NCBI RefSeq assembly: GCF_000597725.1
Contig: NZ_JFBL01000012.1
Coordinates: 30,854-94,853 of the forward strand
Length of the DNA: 64,000 bases
Source: Sulfurospirillum arcachonense DSM 9755
GTDB taxonomy: Bacteria; Campylobacterota; Campylobacteria; Campylobacterales; Sulfurospirillaceae
Direction: 5' to 3'
In this document: positions 30,059-39,850 of the stretch, one piece after another
How the letters are laid out: every line of letters starts with the position of its first letter
Position numbering within the stretch: position 1 is the first letter of the stretch
The notes under the pieces: model-generated
The model's database searches: none
Told to the model about the DNA's origin: nothing
The model's input: the letters and a program-made list of their open reading frames with translations, nothing else
Made by a program: the position numbers and the translations under genes

Positions 30059-30577
30059 ATGTTTAATAAAGTAATTTTGGTAGGTAATCTAACAAGAGAT
30101 TGTGAATTAAGATATTTACCAAGTGGAAGTGCTGTGTGTACAACAGGTATTGCTACGAATAGAAAATTCAAAAATCAGATGGGTGAACAAAAAGAAGAAG
30201 TATGTTTTATAGATATTACTTTTTTTGGTAGAACTGCTGAAATAGCAAACCAGTACCTTAGACGTGGTGCAAAAGTACTTGTTGAAGGACGTTTAAAACT
30301 AGACCAATGGACAGACCAAAATGGTGGCAAGAGAAGTAAACACTCTGTAACTGTTGATAATCTTCAAATGCTAGATTCTAAAGGTTCAAATAATAACGCT
30401 GATGGTAATAGTAACTATAATCAGCCACAACAAAACAGTGGTTATAATAGTGCTCCTGCTGCACAACCTAGTTATCAACAAGAAACACAACCAAGTCATC
30501 AACAACCACAAGCTCCAAAGCATACTGGTCACGAAATACCTGACATCGATATCGATGAAGATGAAATACCATTTTAG
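30059..30577 (+). CDS. ssb: Single-stranded DNA-binding protein
   Basis: A 172-residue SSB. The OB fold covers about residues 1-108 (FNKVILVGNLTRDCELRYLP, CFIDITFFGRTAEIANQYLR, VLVEGRLKLDQWTDQNG). A Gln/Asn/Pro/Ser-rich flexible linker follows, and the protein ends with the acidic interaction tip DIDEDEIPF that recruits repair and replication proteins. It is preceded by AAGGAG and lies between rpsF and rpsR, a very common arrangement. In competent bacteria SSB also coats incoming DNA. Confidence 0.96.
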   Translation: MFNKVILVGNLTRDCELRYLPSGSAVCTTGIATNRKFKNQMGEQKEEVCFIDITFFGRTAEIANQYLRRGAKVLVEGRLKLDQWTDQNGGKRSKHSVTVDNLQMLDSKGSNNNADGNSNYNQPQQNSGYNSAPAAQPSYQQETQPSHQQPQAPKHTGHEIPDIDIDEDEIPF

Positions 30578-30592
30578 TAAAAGGAAGAAATA

Positions 30593-30862
30593 ATGGCACC
30601 AGAAAGAAGAAAATACGCTCGTAAATATTGTAAATATTGTGAAGCAAAAATTGAATATATTGACTATAAAGATACAAAACTTTTAAAACAAGCTCTTTCA
30701 GAGCGTTATAAAATCATGCCACGTCGTTTGACTGGTAACTGTAAGAAACACCAAGAGATGGTTGAACTAGCAATCAAACGTGCAAGACACACAGCTCTTA
30801 TTCCTTACATCATTGATAGAAAAAAAGTTGTTGCTCATCCATTTGACCAACTTCAAGCATAG
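30593..30862 (+). CDS. rpsR: 30S ribosomal protein S18
   Basis: An 89-residue S18 with the family core [20 protein letters not shown] and [20 protein letters not shown] followed by [13 protein letters not shown]. Cysteines in CKYC and the later CKKH match the zinc-binding (C+) version of S18. It pairs with S6 on the 30S subunit. It is the last gene of the rpsF-ssb-rpsR operon; a strong inverted repeat follows 13 bases after the stop. Confidence 0.96.
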   Translation: MAPERRKYARKYCKYCEAKIEYIDYKDTKLLKQALSERYKIMPRRLTGNCKKHQEMVELAIKRARHTALIPYIIDRKKVVAHPFDQLQA

Positions 30863-30875
30863 TCTTATTAAAAAA

Positions 30876-30900
30876 GTAAGTGAGTCTTTGACTCACTTAC
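30876..30900 (-). terminator. Rho-independent terminator of lon, overlapping its stop codon
   Basis: GTAAGTGAGTC (30876-30886) and GACTCACTTAC (30890-30900) are perfect 11-base complements with a TTT loop. On the leftward strand the stem is followed by TTTTTTAATAAG, a proper U-tract. The lon stop codon lies inside the base of the stem. Rightward, the stem is preceded by A residues but lacks a U-tract; it may still protect the 3' end of the rpsR mRNA. Confidence 0.8.
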
Positions 30901-33317
30901 ACTAACGCATATTTTAAAACCTCTTCTACTCTTGTAACTGGAATTAATTCCATCTTTGATTTTACCTCTTCTGGTATATCTTTTAAGTCATTTTCATAAT
31001 TTTTCTTTGGAATTAACGCAGTTGTAATTTTTGCTTTAAACGCTGCTATCAATTTTTCTTTAAGTCCACCAATAGGCAATACTTTTCCCGTCAAAGTAAG
31101 CTCACCCGTCATAGCTATATCACTTCTAACTTTTTTATTAGAGAGTATTGAAGCCATTGCTGTTGCCATTGTTATTCCGGCACTTGGACCATCTTTTGGA
31201 GTTGCCCCTTCTGGAACATGTACATGTAAATCAAATCTTCTATAAATTTCACTTGCTTCTAAATCTGTTTTATTTTCTTCTAGTTCTTTATTTGATAAAG
31301 GAATAAGAGACATATCTACATCTAATTTTTTCTCATCAATTAAAACTTTTACAACACTTAAAGCAATTCTTGCTGATTCTTTCATAACATCGCCTAAAGA
31401 ACCTGTTATTTGCATAACTCCTTTGCCTTTTATTTTAAGAGTTTCTATTTTTAAAACATCTCCACCTACACTAGTCCAAGCAAGTCCATTTACTTGTCCT
31501 ACAACATCTTTTCTATCTCTCTCTTCGATTTCAAATGTTTTCTTTTCTAAATACTCTTCAAGATTTTTATGGCTAATTGATATCTTTTTGATACTTGGAT
31601 CAATAAGAAGTTGTTTTGCTACTTTTCTTAATATTTCAGCCACTCTACGTCTAAGGTTTCTTACACCAGACTCTCTTGTATAATTTGCTATGATTGTTTC
31701 TAAAGCACTTTTTGTAAAAGAGATTTCTGCAGATTTAAGACCATGTTTTTTTAACTCTTGAGGAACAAGATATTTTTTCATAATTTCAAATTTTTCTTGA
31801 GGTGTGTATGAACTTAAAAATATAAATTCCATTCTATCACGAAGTGGTGCAGGAATTGATCCTACATCATTTGCAGTTGCTATAAAAACCACTTTGCTCA
31901 AATCAAGATTAAAGTTTAAATAATAATCTCTAAATTTGTTATTTTGTTCAGGATCGAGTATCTCTAAAAGTACAGCCGTTGGATCACCTCTAAAACTTTT
32001 AGCTACTTTATCAATCTCATCTAAAACCACTACAGGATTCATTTGAGTAGCCTCAATGATACCTTGAACAATACGTCCAGGCATTGCTCCTATATAAGTT
32101 CTTCTATGTCCTCTAAGCTCATTTACATCTTCAAGTCCACCAAGGGCTATACGAACCAACTCTCTTTTTAAAGCTTTTGCAATTGAGTTTGCAAGTGAAG
32201 TTTTACCAACACCTGGAGGTCCTGCAAAACAAAGAATAGCTCCCTGCCCTTCTTTATCTTTAATCCCTCTTTTAGAAAGAAGTTCTCGAACAGCAAAATA
32301 CTCTTCTATTCTATCTTTTGGTTTTTCAAGAGAGTAATGATCTTTATCAAGTTGAGACCTTACTTCTAAAATATCAAGTTGTTTTTTAGACAAAGAATCA
32401 AAAGGGATTTCAACAACCCAGTCAAGATAACTCTGGATCATATTGGCATCACTTGAATCTGGATGCATACGAGAAAGTTTATCAATTTGTTTGTTTATCT
32501 CTTTATAAGCATCTTCACTCATGCCTGCTTTTTTTGCCTCTAACTTCTGTCTATACTCTTCTATCTCTTCTTCTCGTTGGGTGTCTGAGCCTAATTCTTG
32601 TTGAATCTGTTTTAATTGTTCTTTTAAGAAATACTCTTTATTGACTTTTTCAATTCTTGAATGTACTTTTGTTTTTATCTCTTTTTGTAATCTACTTGTT
32701 TCAATAGCTTCTATTAAATGCTCAATAAGCATCAAAACTTTTGCTTCAGCATTTGTCTGAGAAAACAGCTCATATGCATGCTCTTTTTTTAACTTCATTG
32801 CGCTTGAAATCAAATCACACACTCTATTTATATCACTATTTTCTTCTATAGTTTTTAGTAAATCTGGAGGGAAAAGATTGCTTACAAGAGATAAAGCATT
32901 TACTTTTTCTTTTAATACTGAAAGAATAGCGTCACTTTTAGGAGTTTTTTCAAATTTGCTATCTAAAATTTCTACTGTAGCCATCAATGGATTGGTACTT
33001 TTTTGCTCGAGAATTTTTCCCTTTGCCATACCTTGAAATAGTATTTTGACTCTACCATCAGGCAATGCTACTTTTCTCATCACAGAACCAATAACACCTG
33101 AATCATAAATAGCCTCAAAATCTCTATGGTTTTCTTGACCACTTTTTGCAGAACATATCATAATCAAAGAGTTATTTTCTAATGCTTTATTAGCCGCTTC
33201 AATATTTTCTTCATCACTTAGAAAAATAGGTGAAATCATAAAAGGGTATAAAAATAGTTCATCTTCTACTATTATGGGTAAATCCGTCGGAAATGAATCA
33301 TAATCACTTAATTTCAT
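30897..33317 (-). CDS. lon: ATP-dependent protease La (Lon)
   Basis: An 806-residue LonA. The N-terminal substrate-binding domain extends to about residue 300 and includes [20 protein letters not shown] and the coiled helix [16 protein letters not shown]. The AAA+ module has Walker A ([18 protein letters not shown]), Walker B ([15 protein letters not shown]) and sensor motifs, and the C-terminal serine protease domain has the catalytic Ser in [14 protein letters not shown] and the catalytic Lys in [12 protein letters not shown]. It degrades misfolded and regulatory proteins. bamD lies upstream on the same strand with its own terminator between. ACATGTACATGT at 31216-31227 encodes HVHV within HVHVPEG. 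Confidence 0.97.
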   Translation of the reverse strand: MKLSDYDSFPTDLPIIVEDELFLYPFMISPIFLSDEENIEAANKALENNSLIMICSAKSGQENHRDFEAIYDSGVIGSVMRKVALPDGRVKILFQGMAKGKILEQKSTNPLMATVEILDSKFEKTPKSDAILSVLKEKVNALSLVSNLFPPDLLKTIEENSDINRVCDLISSAMKLKKEHAYELFSQTNAEAKVLMLIEHLIEAIETSRLQKEIKTKVHSRIEKVNKEYFLKEQLKQIQQELGSDTQREEEIEEYRQKLEAKKAGMSEDAYKEINKQIDKLSRMHPDSSDANMIQSYLDWVVEIPFDSLSKKQLDILEVRSQLDKDHYSLEKPKDRIEEYFAVRELLSKRGIKDKEGQGAILCFAGPPGVGKTSLANSIAKALKRELVRIALGGLEDVNELRGHRRTYIGAMPGRIVQGIIEATQMNPVVVLDEIDKVAKSFRGDPTAVLLEILDPEQNNKFRDYYLNFNLDLSKVVFIATANDVGSIPAPLRDRMEFIFLSSYTPQEKFEIMKKYLVPQELKKHGLKSAEISFTKSALETIIANYTRESGVRNLRRRVAEILRKVAKQLLIDPSIKKISISHKNLEEYLEKKTFEIEERDRKDVVGQVNGLAWTSVGGDVLKIETLKIKGKGVMQITGSLGDVMKESARIALSVVKVLIDEKKLDVDMSLIPLSNKELEENKTDLEASEIYRRFDLHVHVPEGATPKDGPSAGITMATAMASILSNKKVRSDIAMTGELTLTGKVLPIGGLKEKLIAAFKAKITTALIPKKNYENDLKDIPEEVKSKMELIPVTRVEEVLKYALV

Positions 33318-33405
33318 TGTAACCTTTCTTTTTTATTTAGTAAAGTATACAAAAATCTATGTTCTTTACTTATTAAGTATTTATGTATTGTATAGAATTG
33401 TAGAT

Positions 33406-33432
33406 AAAAAGAGAGTAAATCACTCTCTTTTT
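33406..33432 (-). terminator. Rho-independent terminator downstream of bamD
   Basis: AAAAAGAGAGT (33406-33416) pairs perfectly with ACTCTCTTTTT (33422-33432) around AAATC. Leftward, the stem runs out through a T-rich end, 10 bases beyond the bamD stop codon, as expected for a terminator. It separates bamD from lon. Confidence 0.75.
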
Positions 33433-33442
33433 ATTGAAGTTT

Positions 33443-34087
33443 TTATTCTTCGAACCAAGCACGGTACCAAGGAATATTTGGTTTTATCATTTGGGCATTT
33501 TTTAGAGCTGATTGATCAAACTGATCTTGGTAAATCTTTGCAGCTTCTGGTTTATCTATCCTAGAATATAAATCAGCTATATTTTTAACCATAAAATGCT
33601 CACCAAGTTTTAACTTTACATACATTGTTTCAACCATAGGTCTATATTTTGACTCTGGGTATTTTAAAACAAACTCTTTTGTCTGTTTTAGAGTATCGAG
33701 TAAAAGTTGTTGATTTCTGTTTGGATTTGGAAAAGATTCAAAATTTGCTTTTATTTTCATAAACCTTGCATATTCACTCTTTTTTGTAGTACCAAACCTT
33801 TTAATATACTCATCTAAATAAAAATTAGCTAACAAATACTCTTCTTCATCCATATGTGCTTGTGCTAAAATAATCATAGCTTCAGGTAACAAAGGAGAAG
33901 AAACATGCTCACTTGAAAGCGATGTATAAAGGTTATCGGCTTCTTCTAAGTCAAAATCTTTGATATTTTTTATAATCTCACCATACCAATAAAGAGCAGG
34001 TTTATTATACACTTCTTTACTTTTATCAGCACAGCCATAAAAAGCAACCAACATAAAAGCAACAGCAACAATTTTCATTATTTTCAT
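33443..34087 (-). CDS. bamD: Outer membrane assembly lipoprotein BamD
   Basis: A 214-residue lipoprotein: the signal peptide MKIMKIVAVAFMLVAFYGC ends at C19, the likely lipidated residue. The mature part has TPR-like helices (YNKPALYWYGEIIKNIKDFD, LLPEAMIILAQAHMDEEEYL, LANFYLDEYIKRFG, KYPESKYRPMVETMYVKL) as in BamD/ComL. It is part of the Bam machine that inserts beta-barrels in the outer membrane, showing a diderm host. It lies between lon and fliW, as in Helicobacter. Confidence 0.88.
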   Translation of the reverse strand: MKIMKIVAVAFMLVAFYGCADKSKEVYNKPALYWYGEIIKNIKDFDLEEADNLYTSLSSEHVSSPLLPEAMIILAQAHMDEEEYLLANFYLDEYIKRFGTTKKSEYARFMKIKANFESFPNPNRNQQLLLDTLKQTKEFVLKYPESKYRPMVETMYVKLKLGEHFMVKNIADLYSRIDKPEAAKIYQDQFDQSALKNAQMIKPNIPWYRAWFEE

Positions 34088-34228
34088 ACAAACAATCCTT
34101 ATATTAAAAGGCTTAGTATATCGATTTTTTTGTTATTAAAAGATAAAAGTAAAATTATTTCAAAAATTACCGATTTATGATAAGTATTTTTGATACAATA
34201 ATTTAAAATTTGTCCTAAAAGGAATTTA

Positions 34229-34612
34229 ATGATTTTTGATGTTAAAACACCAATCCCCGGTTTTGACCAAATAAAAAAAGTAGAACTAGAAAAAATTGAT
34301 GATTTTTTTATGCGACTAAAAAGTTGCGATGACGATACAGTTTTTATGTTAATCAACCCTTTTTTATTAAGAGATTATGACTTTGAAGTTCCTGAATATT
34401 TTAAAAATATCTTAGAATTAGAAGAAGATTCTAACACTCTTGTTTTAAATATCATGATAGTTTCAACACCTATAGAAAATTCTGTAGTAAACTTTATAGC
34501 ACCTCTGATTTTTAACACTGATAACAAATCAGTATCACAAGTACTTCTAGATACTGCAAAGTATAGACAATATGGTATTATGGAAAACATTTCTGAGTAT
34601 TTAGGGGAGTAA
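34229..34612 (+). CDS. fliW: Flagellar assembly factor FliW
   Basis: A 127-residue FliW. Family marks are FDVKTPIPGFDQIKKVELEK, FMLINPFLLRDYDFEVPE and the C-terminal VNFIAPLIFNTDNKSVSQVL. FliW binds flagellin and also CsrA; when flagellin accumulates FliW is held away from CsrA, which then represses flagellin translation. In Helicobacter the homologue HP1377 likewise follows bamD and lon. It starts with AAAGGAA ribosome site at about 34216-34222. Its position just before the sigma-54-like site of the pilin cassette is a coincidence or a hint of shared motility control. Confidence 0.87.
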   Translation: MIFDVKTPIPGFDQIKKVELEKIDDFFMRLKSCDDDTVFMLINPFLLRDYDFEVPEYFKNILELEEDSNTLVLNIMIVSTPIENSVVNFIAPLIFNTDNKSVSQVLLDTAKYRQYGIMENISEYLGE

Positions 34613-34686
34613 CAAAAACTTCCTTCTTCTGTTTAAAAACACTTAAGTAAATCTTTATTTTTATAAATGTAAAATAGATAAGCAAC

Positions 34687-34705
34687 ACTGTAATTTTATT
34701 ACAGT
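34687..34705. repeat. Perfect 8-base inverted repeat upstream of the secreted-protein/prepilin cassette
   Basis: ACTGTAAT (34687-34694) and ATTACAGT (34698-34705) with a TTT spacer lie seven bases upstream of the sigma-54-like GG. A second short pair, GCAAC (34682-34686) and GTTGC (34721-34725), encloses it. It could be an operator for a dimeric regulator or part of a folded RNA. No T-tract follows, so it is not a terminator. Confidence 0.5.
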
Positions 34706-34711
34706 CAGGTG

Positions 34712-34726
34712 GGCGGTTGGGTTGCA
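34712..34726 (+). promoter_or_regulatory. Sigma-54-like promoter of the secreted-protein/prepilin cassette
   Basis: GG at 34712-34713, ten bases, then GC at 34724-34725 (GGCGGTTGGGTTGCA) fits the -24/-12 RpoN pattern GG-N10-GC, with the conserved C after GG and TTGCA at the -12 box. Three bases of the -24 box (A, C, G) do not match. A start about 12 bases on would give a leader of roughly 54 bases to the ATG at 34791. GC-rich bases are rare in this intergenic region, which supports function. Confidence 0.42.
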
Positions 34727-34790
34727 AAAAGATTTTATTGTTATTTTCTTTTAAACTTACGCCCTATCTTACTGAAAAAAAGGTGAGTCC

Positions 34791-37700
34791 ATGGACAATT
34801 TAACAAAAAAATCAAATTTCTTATATTTTTTATTTTTACGTATTTTATTTATACTATTTTTATCTCAAAACTTTGCATTTGCTATAACAGTTCTTGATTC
34901 TGATGACTTTAATGATGGAACAACTATGGGTTGGTCAAATGCAAGTAATCCTTATACGAATAGTCTTAAAATAGAAAGAGACGTCAAATCTTCTAAAACC
35001 TTTAATCTAGGTGCTGCCTATGCCAACGAACAAATAACTATAAAAATTTCAATGTGGATTGAAGGAGGCTGGGAAAACAGTGGATATAGTCAAGATTGGT
35101 TAAATATATGGGCAAATGGTAATCAAATCTTACACGATGGTACACTCTCTGGATATAGTACTTATCAATATGATAATATTACTGCTGTAACTGATGCTAC
35201 TGGTTCATTAACTATTACTATACAACCAGATACCACAGGTGATGGTGAAAACGTTTTTATAAATAATTTTTCTATCAATAGATCTGCTATTAGTATCTAT
35301 GATAAGAGTCAACCTGAAGGAGACAGTGACAATATATATAATATCCATGTTACGTTAAATGAACCTCAAACTCAAACTGTTACTATTGATTATAAAACAG
35401 CTAACGGAACAGCTCTAGCTGGAAGTGATTATAATACTACTCAGGGTACACTAACCTTTACTCCATCAGGACCTCTTACTCAAGATATTAATGTGACTAT
35501 TTTCGGGGATATAACTCCTGAAGAAGATGAAATTTTTTATATAGATCTTGATAATCCAAGCAATATAACACTAAGTGACTCAAGGGCAATGGTTACAATA
35601 AAAAATGATGATACAGGCTATTGTAAATCTGCTGGATTAAGTGAAGGATACCATGTAGTAGCTCCCGATGGAAATGAAGAACACTCTTTTGAAATTTATT
35701 GTGACCTTAGTGATCCAGATGATATAAAAGACATCTTAAAACTTCCCCTGTCCAAAGAAATGTCTACTACTGAATTTAGTAATTTCAAATTTATGAACGA
35801 TTTAGGAAGTGATGCAAATTATTATGACGACAGCCATAGTAAAAAATATTTTAACTATATAAGAATTAATGCCAATACATTAGAGATTATTCCTTATGAT
35901 GCTCCTGGTTATTATGATGGTGATTTTAGTAATATAAATCTAAAAGGAACACCTTTTACATTTGATTGGGATAATATCGACGATACTAATATTGAAGGCT
36001 GTTCTCTTAATAAAATGCGCCGTGACTATGACCCAACGACAAAACAGGGTGGTCAGGTTTTAAAAATAAATCCTAAAGAAGAAAATGTTCCTCAGTGTAG
36101 TGGAAAAAAACTGCGATTAAAACTTTTAGATGATTATAAATTTCTTATATATGAAAACAAAGAAGTTTTAACAAAATCTTGTAGAAAAATATCTGAAATG
36201 CTTCCTGATAGTAATGAATATGATAATATCACAGGCTATTTTTACGTAGACCCTAAACTCACTGGACGTACTAACAACCAATCTTTATCGGATTATCGTC
36301 CTTTTGTTGCTTATTGTATGGAAGTTGAAGGAGCAAATCCAGAAGATCAATACTCCTGGACAATGTTCTTAACACTAGATGGAGATAGAACTGAAAATCA
36401 TGAAGATATAAAAAACAAACAAGATACATGTAGTAACCTTGGGCTCTTTTTCTTTGTTCCTAATTCAGAAATCACTTTTAATAAAGCAAAAAAATTCTTA
36501 TATGATCAAAAAGCACAATGGGCTCCTTATACAGGAACAATGGGTGAATATTTTTCTGATCGTGATATTGATGGATGGGGAACAAGTCATCTCACTAATT
36601 TTACCTACTGGCCATATGGACCTATGGGTCTTTATTATGATGATGGCGATAGTACGGATGGGGTTTTAGATCCTGGTTCAGCTGGTAGTTGGGGTACTTT
36701 TCAAAATGGGGTCACAATAGATGGAAAAAAATATGGATATGATTTAACTTCTAGCTCTGAGATAAATGGAATATCTATCAATATTGCTCACCTTAGCACG
36801 GGAACTGGTTGGCAAACTACATTAGAAGAGATGGGATATTCTGATGATTTTTGGATAACTACTTATTCTGCTGGATCGTTTGAAAATAGCTCTGGGTCAA
36901 GTGGATCAATAGAACCTAATGGAGACTATACATATGGTAACTGGATGCACTTTTGGGCTGATGATAATGGTACTATCGTTCACTACAACGATCAAGGCTA
37001 TGATGGAACTATAAATGATCGTTATCGTCATGATCATTATATATGTATGGCAAAAGATAATTATCAGTTTGTTAGAAGATATAGAACCTCCCCTGGTCCC
37101 TATAACGTTGTAAACCAATTTTCTTCTGCTATAAATGATGGCAAAGATCCTCTTGAAGAATCTGATGTTAAAAATGCACTTTTAACACAAATAGCAAATA
37201 AATCATTTGGTGTTCAAGTACTCCGTCTGGAAGATAATGATCTCATAACATTAACAAATTCTGAGGATTCTATATTCTTAGATTTAGTCAATGGTGAAAA
37301 TATAGATGACGACCCTAATACCTGTAAATATGCACCTAAACTTGATAATACTGATATACCTATATCTTTTAATAATAAATCAAATGTTCTCTATACTAAC
37401 AAATTTGATTTTACAGCTAAAGAAGCCACATATAGAATAAAATACATTGATTGGGGTAAAATGTTCCTTGGTTCTGGAATAACTTGTGCTAGGGTAAGTA
37501 ATATGAGTTCAAATCTAAGAGGTGTTCCTCAGTGTTTAAGTAATGCTTCAAACATACTGGCTCTTTTTGCTCATGAGAGTAATGGATACGATGTTAGTAT
37601 ATGTACAGATGGAAATAATAGAGCATGTGATCCAGAGATGTATGCTGGTGGTGAGCTCAATACTGCAAAAGACTCAATAGTCCCAGAAAAATACAATCAT

Positions 37701-39191
37701 AAATACGGATGTTTAGCATGTCTTTTAGACATTGCAGCTAGTTACACATGTGCAAGAGATAACTTTTCCATTAGACCAGACACATATTATATGGATATGA
37801 ATGAAACTAAATTAATAGGTGGTAAACCTTATAAATTAGACATAAATGCTACCTCATTTAATATTCCAAAAAATAATGTAACCAATTATACTCAAACTAT
37901 TGACAATAGTACTAATAGATATGCAGAGCAACAACTCGATGTTAATGCATCATGTACAACTTTATTTCCAGCTGCTAAACAATTTTTGGCTTCTAATATT
38001 ATTTTTAGTGATGGAAAAAGTCAAACTTATTTTTATACTTATCCTGATGTTGGTGATGTGAATATCACAATTAATGATTCTGAGTGGACAGGGATTGACC
38101 AAGCTATTAATAATGGTAAAAGTTTTAATGATTGTATAATAAACAGTGATACTAATGTTACTGATACAAATGGTAAAATCGGCTGTTCAACTTCAGGTAC
38201 AAAACAATTTGTATTTTCTCCTAAAGCATTTATAAATACTCTTACTCTTCAAGATTTTGACAATGGAAACTTTACATACATAAGTAATGACAGAAATATG
38301 AGCGCACGTTTATTGATAAATATTAAAGCTATACTAGACGATAACAAAACAGCACTAAACTATACTGCAAATTGTTTTTCAAAAGATATCAATACTACCG
38401 TAACACTTATCAATGATGTAAACGCTACTGAATGGCTCACTAACGATGATAATGCAACACAAAGAATTATCTTTTTTGATGACAAAAATGTAACTACAAC
38501 AAGAGAAAACAACAATACAAGCTGGATGACTCTTTCTTCAAAAGAAGGCAATTTTACAAATGGTACTGCAAATATAAACGTTACTTTTAACTTTAGAAGA
38601 GCTGTTAATAACCCAGATGAACCATTTCACATTCAAAGAGATGACTTTAATATAACTGTTATAGATACAAACAATACTAATGGTAGTGATTTTAATAGAA
38701 CAGCTAATGATTACAATGCAACTTTCTATTATGGTAGAGTCTACGCTGATGACAAAACATATATAGGAAATAATGGTCAAGCAACTGTATATTATGAAAT
38801 ATATAGTACAAGTAATGCTAACGTAAGAACAAATGATTTTAATATAACAGGTAATGAAAGTGTAGAAGATATCAATTGGTATAACAATACACAGCATACA
38901 GACACTATTCCAGGTGATTATAACTCAACTCCTCCAAGTTCAAATGATGGCACTATAATAGCAATAATAAATTATAATACTTTAGCCCTTAATGCGAATG
39001 CCCCACATAAAGATAAAATAACATTAACTCCACATCCATGGTTAGTGCATGATGCTTATGACAACAATGCAACGACAACAGACTTTTTAGTAGAATTTTT
39101 TGGTATTGGGCAGTGGGCAGGAGAAGGAAAGCTAGGTGATACTGTTGATGTAAATATTTCGACAAGACAAAATAGGAGCTTAGATTGGTAA
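34791..39191 (+). CDS. Very large secreted protein with Calx-beta and GON/fibrinogen-like domains
   Basis: A 1466-residue protein with AAGGTGAG ahead of its ATG. Residues 1-31 form a signal peptide (FLYFLFLRILFILFLSQNFA then FA). Residues 32-165 look like a beta-sandwich ligand domain. Residues 165-270 are a Calx-beta domain (ANGTALAGSDYNTTQGTLTF, ITPEEDEIFYIDLDNP). From residue 275 a Cys-containing region (CKSAGLSEGYHVVAPDGNEE, FEIYCDLSD, YFNYIRINANTLEIIPYD, NLKGTPFTFDW) resembles a GON or fibrinogen-C-like domain; a second such section with CMEVEG and DHYICMAKDNYQF follows to about residue 765. The remaining 700 residues are Asn/Thr/Asp-rich beta-type sequence with scattered cysteines. No sortase, autotransporter barrel or C-terminal membrane anchor is seen. 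Three prepilin-like genes follow, starting 5 bases later, so it may be a pilus or pseudopilus tip adhesin, or a secreted substrate. It has only one TACATGTA copy (36426). Confidence 0.7.
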   Translation: MDNLTKKSNFLYFLFLRILFILFLSQNFAFAITVLDSDDFNDGTTMGWSNASNPYTNSLKIERDVKSSKTFNLGAAYANEQITIKISMWIEGGWENSGYSQDWLNIWANGNQILHDGTLSGYSTYQYDNITAVTDATGSLTITIQPDTTGDGENVFINNFSINRSAISIYDKSQPEGDSDNIYNIHVTLNEPQTQTVTIDYKTANGTALAGSDYNTTQGTLTFTPSGPLTQDINVTIFGDITPEEDEIFYIDLDNPSNITLSDSRAMVTIKNDDTGYCKSAGLSEGYHVVAPDGNEEHSFEIYCDLSDPDDIKDILKLPLSKEMSTTEFSNFKFMNDLGSDANYYDDSHSKKYFNYIRINANTLEIIPYDAPGYYDGDFSNINLKGTPFTFDWDNIDDTNIEGCSLNKMRRDYDPTTKQGGQVLKINPKEENVPQCSGKKLRLKLLDDYKFLIYENKEVLTKSCRKISEMLPDSNEYDNITGYFYVDPKLTGRTNNQSLSDYRPFVAYCMEVEGANPEDQYSWTMFLTLDGDRTENHEDIKNKQDTCSNLGLFFFVPNSEITFNKAKKFLYDQKAQWAPYTGTMGEYFSDRDIDGWGTSHLTNFTYWPYGPMGLYYDDGDSTDGVLDPGSAGSWGTFQNGVTIDGKKYGYDLTSSSEINGISINIAHLSTGTGWQTTLEEMGYSDDFWITTYSAGSFENSSGSSGSIEPNGDYTYGNWMHFWADDNGTIVHYNDQGYDGTINDRYRHDHYICMAKDNYQFVRRYRTSPGPYNVVNQFSSAINDGKDPLEESDVKNALLTQIANKSFGVQVLRLEDNDLITLTNSEDSIFLDLVNGENIDDDPNTCKYAPKLDNTDIPISFNNKSNVLYTNKFDFTAKEATYRIKYIDWGKMFLGSGITCARVSNMSSNLRGVPQCLSNASNILALFAHESNGYDVSICTDGNNRACDPEMYAGGELNTAKDSIVPEKYNHKYGCLACLLDIAASYTCARDNFSIRPDTYYMDMNETKLIGGKPYKLDINATSFNIPKNNVTNYTQTIDNSTNRYAEQQLDVNASCTTLFPAAKQFLASNIIFSDGKSQTYFYTYPDVGDVNITINDSEWTGIDQAINNGKSFNDCIINSDTNVTDTNGKIGCSTSGTKQFVFSPKAFINTLTLQDFDNGNFTYISNDRNMSARLLINIKAILDDNKTALNYTANCFSKDINTTVTLINDVNATEWLTNDDNATQRIIFFDDKNVTTTRENNNTSWMTLSSKEGNFTNGTANINVTFNFRRAVNNPDEPFHIQRDDFNITVIDTNNTNGSDFNRTANDYNATFYYGRVYADDKTYIGNNGQATVYYEIYSTSNANVRTNDFNITGNESVEDINWYNNTQHTDTIPGDYNSTPPSSNDGTIIAIINYNTLALNANAPHKDKITLTPHPWLVHDAYDNNATTTDFLVEFFGIGQWAGEGKLGDTVDVNISTRQNRSLDW

Positions 39192-39196
39192 AACAA

Positions 39197-39850
39197 ATGA
39201 AAAAGGCTTCTTCTATGCTTGAACTTGTCGTTGCCATAGTTGTTATGGGTATAGCGGTTATGACACTTCCTCTTATACTAGAACGTGTTCAAGCTAATAA
39301 CGCCTTTGCTATGCAACAAGAAGCAATTCTAGCTGCAAAAACAAAAATAGGTGACGTAATCACTTTTCCCTGGGATAAAAATTCTATACAAGGTAGTCTC
39401 TTTCGTGTGCTAGATACGAATAGTGTCAATTATCGTAGAGTAGCAAATACTACAAGAAGAATTGGGCACGTAAATCAAAAAAAACGAAGAAAATTATTTA
39501 ATGTAGAAACAAATGCTTCTACAATCAATAATGCAACTGTAGCGAATAGAGATGGTATAGAAGATTTTAATGCCGAGACTGTTAGCTTAAATATTCTTAA
39601 TGCTGCTAATGCAGAATTTGCTGGAACATTAGATTATAGATTTGATTTAAATATGACAACAACTGTAAGATATATACCAGATACACCAAATACTCCTTTT
39701 ACGTTTGTTAGTAATGGTGTTACAAACCCTACTACAAATATCAAAATGATAGAAGTAACTCTACAAGGACAAGATTTAAGTACATTTAGACTTAGAGCAT
39801 ATTCAGCAAATATCGGTCAATCACAACCACTCAGGAGAGACTACCAATGA
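39197..39850 (+). CDS. Prepilin-like protein 1 (type IV pilin/type II pseudopilin N-terminus)
   Basis: A 217-residue protein if started at the ATG at 39197, five bases after the upstream stop; a TTG 12 bases earlier keeps the frame. The N-terminus MKKASSMLELVVAIVVMGIA is a class III (prepilin peptidase) signal: a short basic leader, likely cleavage after Ala4, Glu at +5 and a long hydrophobic helix. The body is soluble, Asn/Thr-rich, with no cysteines. It resembles GspI/PilV-like minor (pseudo)pilins. It overlaps the next prepilin gene by four bases. The peptidase and the assembly ATPase are not in the window. Confidence 0.75.
   Translation: MKKASSMLELVVAIVVMGIAVMTLPLILERVQANNAFAMQQEAILAAKTKIGDVITFPWDKNSIQGSLFRVLDTNSVNYRRVANTTRRIGHVNQKKRRKLFNVETNASTINNATVANRDGIEDFNAETVSLNILNAANAEFAGTLDYRFDLNMTTTVRYIPDTPNTPFTFVSNGVTNPTTNIKMIEVTLQGQDLSTFRLRAYSANIGQSQPLRRDYQ

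Noticed and set aside
34682..34790. Known riboswitch (c-di-GMP GEMM type) upstream of the large secreted protein
   Set aside because: Stems and a GG-rich patch made me test it, but the conserved core bases of c-di-GMP-I, c-di-GMP-II and fluoride aptamers are not present. The sigma-54-like reading is better supported.
38538..38897. 119-codon leftward frame inside the large secreted protein gene
   Set aside because: Antisense frame rich in Ile/Cys/Ser produced by Asn/Thr/Asp codons on the other strand; no start signals.
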